This document shows positions 1 to 5,640 of a stretch of 7,858 nucleotides of DNA, one piece after another. Where the stretch lies: NCBI GenBank assembly GCA_022705265.1, contig JAKJEU010000063.1, positions 1 through 7,858 of the forward strand, given 5' to 3'. This DNA comes from Pseudomonadota bacterium. Lineage in GTDB: Bacteria; Pseudomonadota; Alphaproteobacteria; JAKJEU01. Numbering within the stretch: the stretch's first letter is position 1; each line of letters opens with the position of its first letter. The notes under the pieces are model-generated. The model ran no database searches. It was not told where the DNA came from and saw nothing but the letters and a program-made list of their open reading frames with translations. The position numbers and the translations under genes were made by a program.

Positions 1-2856
1 GATTGCCATGGATTGCCTGCTGAACTTGATGCTGAAAAACATCTTGGATTTTCTGGCCGTGGTAAAATTATGGAATACGGAATTGACAAATTCAATGCTG
101 TGTGCCGTGAAAGGGTTTTAAAATATACAACCGAATGGCAATCAACCGTAAACCGTCAAGCAAGATGGGTCGATTTTGATAATGATTACAAAACTATGGA
201 TACTCCATATATGGAAAGCTTGATTTGGGCTTTTAAACAACTTTATCAAAAAGGGTTGGTATATGAAGGAGTTTATTCAATTTGGTATTCTTATGCTGCT
301 GAAACACCTGTATCAAACTTTGAAACAAGATTAGATGACAGTTACCGCGAAAGAGACGATGCAGCAGTTACAGTTACATTTAAGCTTGAAAAAGAATTGT
401 TTGGAAAACCAATAAATATTCTTGCATGGACAACAACTCCATGGACTTTGCCATCAAACTTTGGTCTCGCTATGGGTGCTGATATCGATTATGATATTTA
501 CGAAGAAGAAGGCGTACAATATGTAATTGGTAAGGCTTGTTTTGATAAATACAAACAACAACTTAAAAATGCGACTTATGTTCAAACTGTTAAGGGTTCT
601 GTATTCAATGAATTGAAATATGAGCCATTGTTCCCATTCTTTAAAGATATTGTTAAAAAAGCTTATCGTGTTATAAATGCGGCATTTGTTACCACCGAAG
701 ATGGTACTGGAACTGTTCATATGGCTCCATTTGGTGAAGACGATTTGAAAATGTTCCGTGAATTTGATTTTGATTGGGTCGCTCCGGTTGATTTAAAAGG
801 TTGCTTTACTGAATCTGTTCCTCCTTATGCGGGTATGCTTGTGTTTGATGCAAACGATATCATTGTTAAGGATTTAAAAGACCAAAGAAAATTGGTTAAA
901 AAAGAAATTTATCGCCACTCTTATCCTCATTGTTGGAGAACAAGAACTCCATTGATTAATATGCCTTTAAACAGCTGGTATGTTAATGTTCCAAAGTTTA
1001 GGGACAGAATGTGTGAAAATAACCAACAAATTAACTGGATTCCTGAACATATTCGTGATGGGCAATTCGGTAAATGGCTTGAAGGTGCAAGAGAATGGTC
1101 AATTTCAAGAATGAGATTTTGGGGTACTCCAATTCCTGTATGGAAAAGTACTGATCCAAAATATCCAAGAATTGATGTTTATGGTTCGATTGAAGAATTG
1201 GAAAAAGATTTTGGTGTCGAAGTAAAAGATTTACACCGCCCATTCATTGACACTTTGACAAGAGTAAATCCTGATGATCCTACGGGAAAATCTATGATGG
1301 TTCGTGTCGAAGATGTTTTTGATTGCTGGTTTGAATCTGGCTCTATGCCTTTTGCTCAGGTTCATTATCCTTTTGAAAACAAAGAATGGTTTGATGCTCA
1401 TTTCCCTGCTGATTTTATCGTGGAATATATTGCTCAAACTCGTGGTTGGTTTTATACCATGATGATTATGGCGACTGCTTTGTTTGATAAACCTCCGTTT
1501 AAAAATTGTATTTGTCACGGCGTTGTTCTTGATGAAAACAATATGAAGCTTTCAAAATCGTTGAGAAATTACCCAGACCCTTATGAAGTATTTAATACGC
1601 AAGGTTCTGATTCGTTAAGATGGTTCTTGGTTTCAAGCCCTATTTTAAGAGGTGGTAACTTATCCATCGATAAAGAAGGTAAAGAAATTCAAAAATCGAC
1701 CAGAAAGGCTATATTGCCTCTTTGGAATGCTTATTACTTCTTTACAATTTATGCAAATGCTGACGAAGTTAAGGCAAAGGAAATTTCTTGTTCAAGTGAT
1801 GTTTTGGATATGTATATCTTATCAAAACTTAAAGAATTAAAGGAAAAATTAACGGTTGCTATGGATAAGCATGATATTGTCGAAGCCACAACTTTGGTAG
1901 AAGAATTTTTGGAAATTTTGAATAACTGGTATATCCGTCGTTCAAGACAAAGATTTTGGAGCTTAAAAGAATTCGGATGTGAAGCATTTGACACTTTATA
2001 TACTGTGTTGATTAATTTGTGTAAGATGGTTGCTCCTCTTGCTCCGATGATAAGCGAATTTATTTATCGCAACTTGACGGGAAATGAAAGCGTTCATCTT
2101 GAAAATTGGCCAGAACTTGCCGAAATTCAAATTGATAATCCTTTGATTTCAAAGATGGACTTCGTAAGACTTATTTCTTCTAATGCTAAGGCTGTTCGTG
2201 AAGATAATAAGTTGAGAAATCGTTTGCCATTACAGTCTATGATGGTTGCTGGTGAAGGCGTTGATAAATTAACTGATTTCTTTGATATTTTAAAAGACGA
2301 ACTTAATGTTAAAGAAGTTAAAGTTGAAAAGAATGTCGAAGCTTTGGCTGAAAAATTCCTTTATGTTAAGACTCCACTCGTAGGTAAAAGATTAAGTCAG
2401 TATATGAAGGTTATTTTGGCTGCATCAAAACTTAATCAATGGGAACTTAATGCTGACGGTACTTTGGCAATTGCTGGTCAAACTTTGTTAAAAGAAGAAT
2501 TCGAAATGAGACTTGTTTTAAAAGAAGGTTTAAAAGGTCAAGCATTGCCTGATAATACTGCGGTTATTGTTCTTGATACGACACTTTACCCTGAATTAAT
2601 CAAAGAAGGTATGGCAAGAGATTTTGTTCGTGCTATCCAATCTTTGAGAAAGGAAAAGGATTTTGATGTGTCTGACAGAATTGCTCTTATAATCAAAACT
2701 GATAACGAAGAAGTAAAACAAGCAATTACCGAATATAAAGAATATATTATGGAACAAGTGCTTGCATTAAGTTTTGAATTTGCGGATAAGGTTGAAAATG
2801 AAAATAGCTTTGAAATCGGTGAAGGTTTGGTATTTGCTGATGCAAAAGTTGTTTAA
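1..2856 (+). CDS. ileS: Isoleucyl-tRNA synthetase, type 2, 5'-truncated by the window edge
   Basis: This cytosolic class I aminoacyl-tRNA synthetase charges tRNA-Ile with isoleucine and edits misactivated valine. The frame is open from base 1 and begins inside the conserved GWDCHGLP motif (DCHGLPAE visible), so the N-terminus with the HIGH motif lies upstream; 951 residues remain. In fragment numbering: WTTTPWTLPSN at 143-153 marks entry into the CP1 editing domain, GTGTVHMAPFGEDD at 235-248 is the editing signature, WSISRMRFWGTP at 366-377 returns to the catalytic core, DCWFESGSMP is at 441-450, TRGWFY at 480-485, and KLSKS (the KMSKS loop) at 516-520. NNWYIRRSRQRFW belongs to the anticodon-binding domain, and MARDFVRAIQSLRKEKDFDVSDR to the C-terminal region. 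Length and motifs match the long, eukaryote-like type 2 family, often linked to mupirocin resistance (family knowledge, not tested here). The editing motif looks one residue shorter than usual. A terminator follows the TAA stop. Confidence 0.97.
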   Translation, partial: DCHGLPAELDAEKHLGFSGRGKIMEYGIDKFNAVCRERVLKYTTEWQSTVNRQARWVDFDNDYKTMDTPYMESLIWAFKQLYQKGLVYEGVYSIWYSYAAETPVSNFETRLDDSYRERDDAAVTVTFKLEKELFGKPINILAWTTTPWTLPSNFGLAMGADIDYDIYEEEGVQYVIGKACFDKYKQQLKNATYVQTVKGSVFNELKYEPLFPFFKDIVKKAYRVINAAFVTTEDGTGTVHMAPFGEDDLKMFREFDFDWVAPVDLKGCFTESVPPYAGMLVFDANDIIVKDLKDQRKLVKKEIYRHSYPHCWRTRTPLINMPLNSWYVNVPKFRDRMCENNQQINWIPEHIRDGQFGKWLEGAREWSISRMRFWGTPIPVWKSTDPKYPRIDVYGSIEELEKDFGVEVKDLHRPFIDTLTRVNPDDPTGKSMMVRVEDVFDCWFESGSMPFAQVHYPFENKEWFDAHFPADFIVEYIAQTRGWFYTMMIMATALFDKPPFKNCICHGVVLDENNMKLSKSLRNYPDPYEVFNTQGSDSLRWFLVSSPILRGGNLSIDKEGKEIQKSTRKAILPLWNAYYFFTIYANADEVKAKEISCSSDVLDMYILSKLKELKEKLTVAMDKHDIVEATTLVEEFLEILNNWYIRRSRQRFWSLKEFGCEAFDTLYTVLINLCKMVAPLAPMISEFIYRNLTGNESVHLENWPELAEIQIDNPLISKMDFVRLISSNAKAVREDNKLRNRLPLQSMMVAGEGVDKLTDFFDILKDELNVKEVKVEKNVEALAEKFLYVKTPLVGKRLSQYMKVILAASKLNQWELNADGTLAIAGQTLLKEEFEMRLVLKEGLKGQALPDNTAVIVLDTTLYPELIKEGMARDFVRAIQSLRKEKDFDVSDRIALIIKTDNEEVKQAITEYKEYIMEQVLALSFEFADKVENENSFEIGEGLVFADAKVV

Positions 2857-2880
2857 GTTGTCGCTTAAATAATATAATGA

Positions 2881-2923
2881 AACAAAGGTCTCTAAGCTTT
2901 AAGGTTTAGGGGCCTTAGTTTTG
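2881..2923 (+). terminator. Rho-independent terminator of ileS
   Basis: A 13-pair stem joins 2885-2897 (AAGGTCTCTAAGC) to 2904-2916 (GTTTAGGGGCCTT), with four G-T wobbles and a six-base loop (TTTAAG). Beyond an A-A mismatch at 2884/2917, AAC at 2881-2883 can pair with GTT at 2918-2920. A short T-run (TTTT, 2919-2922) follows. It lies 24 bases after the ileS stop and separates ileS from the next gene, so the two are probably not one transcript. Seen directly as complementarity; termination itself is inferred. Confidence 0.85.
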
Positions 2924-2943
2924 TAAGTGATTGACAAAAAATA

Positions 2944-2971
2944 TTGACAAATTGTTCAATTGTTGTACAAT
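2944..2971 (+). promoter_or_regulatory. Predicted sigma70-type promoter for the first paralog
   Basis: The -35 box TTGACA (2944-2949) matches consensus and is followed after 16 bases by TACAAT (2966-2971) as a -10 box, five of six to TATAAT. A second pair, TTGTTC (2952-2957) with TATACT (2975-2980) and a 17-base spacer, could start slightly downstream. A further TTGACA at 2931-2936 has no good -10 partner and instead forms an 8-base direct repeat (TTGACAAA) with 2944-2951, 13 bases apart. The start codon at 3015 is about 40 bases beyond the -10 box. Confidence 0.65.
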
Positions 2972-2973
2972 TT
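2949..2973. promoter_or_regulatory. Inverted repeat over the promoter, possible operator
   Basis: AAATTGT (2949-2955) and ACAATTT (2967-2973) are perfect 7-base inverted repeats separated by 11 bases. They start at the last base of the -35 box and cover the -10 box, where a bound repressor would block RNA polymerase. A nested repeat, AATTGT (2958-2963) and ACAATT (2967-2972), shares the right arm. The region is very AT-rich, so chance is a real alternative. No regulator gene is nearby. Confidence 0.35.
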
Positions 2974-3000
2974 ATATACTTAATATTATGCTTTAAAAAT

Positions 3001-3006
3001 AAGGTG
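3001..3006 (+). promoter_or_regulatory. Ribosome binding site of the first paralog
   Basis: AAGGTG sits eight bases before the ATG at 3015. It supports this start, as does the N-terminal alignment with the second paralog. The bases GGTGCAGTA here resemble GGTGCGGTA before the second paralog. Confidence 0.7.
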
Positions 3007-3014
3007 CAGTAATA

Positions 3015-5450
3015 ATGGCTGATGATATTGAAAGTAGTGTTAATAAAAATCCTTTAACTAAGGCTTTTTTAAAGGATAAGAGTTTTAAAATATACTTTAA
3101 TTCTTCAAAAAAATCGGTTGAAGATAAAGATATTCCAGATATTGTTTCGGCTATTGTTAATATAAGTGAAAAAGGCGGTGCTTTTTTAATTGATGAAAAA
3201 GACGATACTGCTGAATTTCAAAATTCTGATAATCTTAAACTTGATACCAAAGCTTCTCGTTTCGTTGAAAAATTAAATAATAAAATCAAATCTTTTAATG
3301 ATGATGAAAATTATGTGGTTTTTGTTTTTAACCAAGACAAATTCAATGAGTTTAGAGCCAATAATCATGAAAAAGATAAATATACTTCCTTGGATAAATT
3401 TTTAAAAAATGAATTCAAAAGACAGGTTAGCGATTTTGTCGTTGAAAATGCTTATGAAGGTATAAGTGAAGATGCACCTGTAACTTTGTTTGGTAATATT
3501 GTTTCAAAACGAAACAAACAAGGTAAAGCTTCGGTTGTTATTATAAATGATTTTAATAAGGATTTAACCAAAGAGGGATATTCGGTTAATGCTCCTGATG
3601 CTGAGCGAATTATAAAAGAAAAAGGCATAACTGATGAAATGTTAAGGCTTTCAACGGCGTATCACGAGGTTCATCATGCTTTGGATAATTCGGATTATTC
3701 TGATTTACAAAATAATTCTAAAAACCATGACATGGAAGATGAGGGCGGGTTTTTACAAGAACTTTATACAGGTCATCTTATGGAAATAAAGGCTGATATT
3801 GGGGCTATGGTTCAATCTTTTAAAGATAACGGCAATTTTAAATCTTCCGAACATGATGAATTTGTAAGGGCCAATAATACATATTCTGATTTTACTGATG
3901 AGGTTTTAAGAAAGTCGATTATGATGGGTAATTATCCTTCGGCTTATGATGAATTTAGTTTCAAAGTTATGGAAGAAAGTGGTTATACATATCCAAATAA
4001 TATGGAAATTAAATTCGATAAAATCAGGGAAAGCTCGACCAAGTATGAAGAAATAAATAATTTTGCTTCGATTGCTGCTTATAATACTTCGCCACTTCTT
4101 AAAAAAATGCATAATTTGCTTATGAGTGATGAAAAGTTGTTAAAAAAAGTAAGCAATATGAAAATGAAAGAATTTAACAAATTTGTTGATGGGTTTATAT
4201 CCAAAAATGCCCTTTCAAAAGAGCAGTTTGGAAAACTTATAATTGATATGTCAAATTCTTACTATGATGAAAAAAATAATCTTATCGTGCCTGATAATAA
4301 AAGTTTGATTGCAATAATTAATCACAGAGATTATGAAAACCAAAAAATGGGGGTTTCAAAGTCAGCAGTAGCAGAATATGACAGAAGTAGAACTTTTGAT
4401 GTCATGGATGAAGTTGACCAAGAATTCCTTGGTAATAACTCTAATAGCTTTTTCAAAGAAGGGCCAGAAGAAAAATTGGAAATATCTGATGGCGAATTTG
4501 AAATGGTTGATAAGTGGATGAATACTCTTTCAAGAAAAATGGAAAGAGAAGCAATAAAAATCGGCAATGATAATTTAGCGTTTAGTAAAGTTATAAGCGA
4601 AGAAATTGATAATTTAAGAAATCATGATGATATGTATTCTGAAACTAAGCTCAAAATTATTGAAGATTTTTATCTTGGTAATAAGGAAAAAGCAAAATTA
4701 AGGGTTGAAGCGGATAAAGAAGTAAGAAAAGAATTGGATAATTCTCCTGATTATATTCCAAAAGAAAAAGGAATTGATTTGGTGGTTTCATATCTTGCTA
4801 ATCAAATGGATAAGTTTGATGTCGCGTCAAAGGCTTTGCATTGCATCAAAGAAAGAGATAAACAAAGTCTTTCGTTAAAAGATAAAAGAAAAAATCTTGA
4901 AGATATATCAAATGCATTTGATGAAATTATTGTTTTTGAGAAAAAATCCGTAGGTCTAGCACAAGCAATAACAAAAGATAATGATGCAAAGGAAATAATA
5001 TCGGGCACTAATCTTATTCAAGGAAAGGTTACAGCAAGGTCAGGAGGAAGGTTTTCGTCATGGATAAGGGATTATCTTATTCTTGCTAATCAAGGTGCTT
5101 CTGATGTTGTTGCAAAAAATCTTATCACAAGGCTTGATGAAAGAAAGATTATGCTGGTAAGCGAGGTTTGCAAAAATAAAAAATTGTTTAAGGCGATTGA
5201 AAAAAATAACCAAGAATTAGCAACAAGAATTGGTTTAATAAATAATGTTAAAGAATATAAAGGTAAAATATTTAAAAGCTATGGCTTGAAGTCTGTAAGA
5301 GCTAATATAAGTCAAGCAGAATTTGATAAACAATATTCTTGTGGGGAAAGTCTTAATACTGATTTGATAAATAAAAATGCAAACAAAATTGAATTAAGAA
5401 GAAATTTTGATATGAGATTGGTTTTAAAAGATAAATTCCGTCAAAAATAA
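3015..5450 (+). CDS. Large putative HExxH metallopeptidase, paralog 1 (family unknown)
   Basis: I do not recognise this 811-residue protein as a named family. Residues 217-221 read HEVHH, an HExxH zinc-peptidase motif, and 37 residues after the second ligand histidine comes E257 in MEIKADIGA, a plausible third zinc ligand. A likely beta strand (KASVVIINDF) precedes the motif, as in zincin folds. No signal peptide or membrane span is evident, so it is probably made in the cytosol. The N-terminal region has KLDTKAS at 75-81 and FNDDEN from 94. The middle and C-terminal parts are Lys/Glu/Asn-rich and helical-looking, with KWMNTLSRKMERE, FYLGNKEK and a conserved block from K671 (SGGRFSSWIRDYL). 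The last ~95 residues are basic. All these blocks recur in the same order in the next gene. It has its own promoter and ribosome binding site. Peptidase activity is inferred from motifs; substrate unknown. It could be an intracellular protease, an exported effector or an inactive scaffold. Confidence 0.9.
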   Translation: MADDIESSVNKNPLTKAFLKDKSFKIYFNSSKKSVEDKDIPDIVSAIVNISEKGGAFLIDEKDDTAEFQNSDNLKLDTKASRFVEKLNNKIKSFNDDENYVVFVFNQDKFNEFRANNHEKDKYTSLDKFLKNEFKRQVSDFVVENAYEGISEDAPVTLFGNIVSKRNKQGKASVVIINDFNKDLTKEGYSVNAPDAERIIKEKGITDEMLRLSTAYHEVHHALDNSDYSDLQNNSKNHDMEDEGGFLQELYTGHLMEIKADIGAMVQSFKDNGNFKSSEHDEFVRANNTYSDFTDEVLRKSIMMGNYPSAYDEFSFKVMEESGYTYPNNMEIKFDKIRESSTKYEEINNFASIAAYNTSPLLKKMHNLLMSDEKLLKKVSNMKMKEFNKFVDGFISKNALSKEQFGKLIIDMSNSYYDEKNNLIVPDNKSLIAIINHRDYENQKMGVSKSAVAEYDRSRTFDVMDEVDQEFLGNNSNSFFKEGPEEKLEISDGEFEMVDKWMNTLSRKMEREAIKIGNDNLAFSKVISEEIDNLRNHDDMYSETKLKIIEDFYLGNKEKAKLRVEADKEVRKELDNSPDYIPKEKGIDLVVSYLANQMDKFDVASKALHCIKERDKQSLSLKDKRKNLEDISNAFDEIIVFEKKSVGLAQAITKDNDAKEIISGTNLIQGKVTARSGGRFSSWIRDYLILANQGASDVVAKNLITRLDERKIMLVSEVCKNKKLFKAIEKNNQELATRIGLINNVKEYKGKIFKSYGLKSVRANISQAEFDKQYSCGESLNTDLINKNANKIELRRNFDMRLVLKDKFRQK

Positions 5451-5474
5451 GGGGTATTTTGGTACGGCTTGTCT

Positions 5475-5514
5475 TTTTGTTTCCCTACACGCGAAAGTAT
5501 AGACAAAATATTTT
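5475..5514 (+). terminator. Possible weak terminator after paralog 1
   Basis: TTTTGT (5475-5480) pairs with ACAAAA (5503-5508). The stem continues with T-G and T-A pairs, a CCC/T internal loop and TAC/GTA, closing on an eight-base loop (ACGCGAAA). TATTTT follows. The stem is AT-rich and interrupted, so it is much weaker than the ileS terminator. The rest of the 190-base gap holds the promoter of the next gene and no convincing small gene. Confidence 0.35.
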
Positions 5515-5557
5515 AATAAATCAACAAGTTTTTTCTTACGGATTAGACAAAAAAATC

Positions 5558-5587
5558 TTGACATATAGTATATGTAAGTACCATTAT
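5558..5587 (+). promoter_or_regulatory. Predicted sigma70-type promoter for the second paralog
   Basis: TTGACA (5558-5563) is a consensus -35 box. The best -10 candidate is CATTAT (5582-5587) with an 18-base spacer; TATTAT (5585-5590) matches better but would need a 21-base spacer. The -10 assignment is therefore uncertain. Its presence suggests the second paralog is transcribed separately from the first, although the weak hairpin between them would allow read-through. Confidence 0.5.
5561..5575. promoter_or_regulatory. Perfect 15-base palindrome at the -35 box, possible operator
   Basis: ACATATAGTATATGT has two perfect 7-base arms (ACATATA and TATATGT) around a central G. It begins inside the -35 box of the second paralog and runs into the spacer, a usual place for a repressor site. 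It differs in sequence from the repeat over the first paralog's promoter. Regulation is inferred from position and symmetry only. Confidence 0.45.
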
Positions 5588-5627
5588 TATGTATATAGGG
5601 GTATTTTTATTAACGCATTAATTTATG

Positions 5628-5636
5628 AAGGGGGTG
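5628..5636 (+). promoter_or_regulatory. Ribosome binding site of the second paralog
   Basis: AAGGGGGTG, a strong purine-rich Shine-Dalgarno sequence, ends four bases before the ATG at 5641. It fixes the start of a gene that has no stop codon inside the window. Confidence 0.75.
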
Positions 5637-5640
5637 CGGT

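Noticed and set aside
13..15. TTG at 13 as the start of ileS
   Set aside because: The frame is open back to base 1 and the preceding codons encode DCHG of the conserved GWDCHGLP motif, so the gene continues upstream.
454..720. Minus-strand open frames within ileS and the first paralog
   Set aside because: They lie opposite conserved coding sequence, have biased composition and no initiation signals, so they are shadows.
2873..2878. TATAAT just after the ileS stop as a -10 box
   Set aside because: No suitable -35 box precedes it, and a transcript starting there would run straight into the strong terminator.
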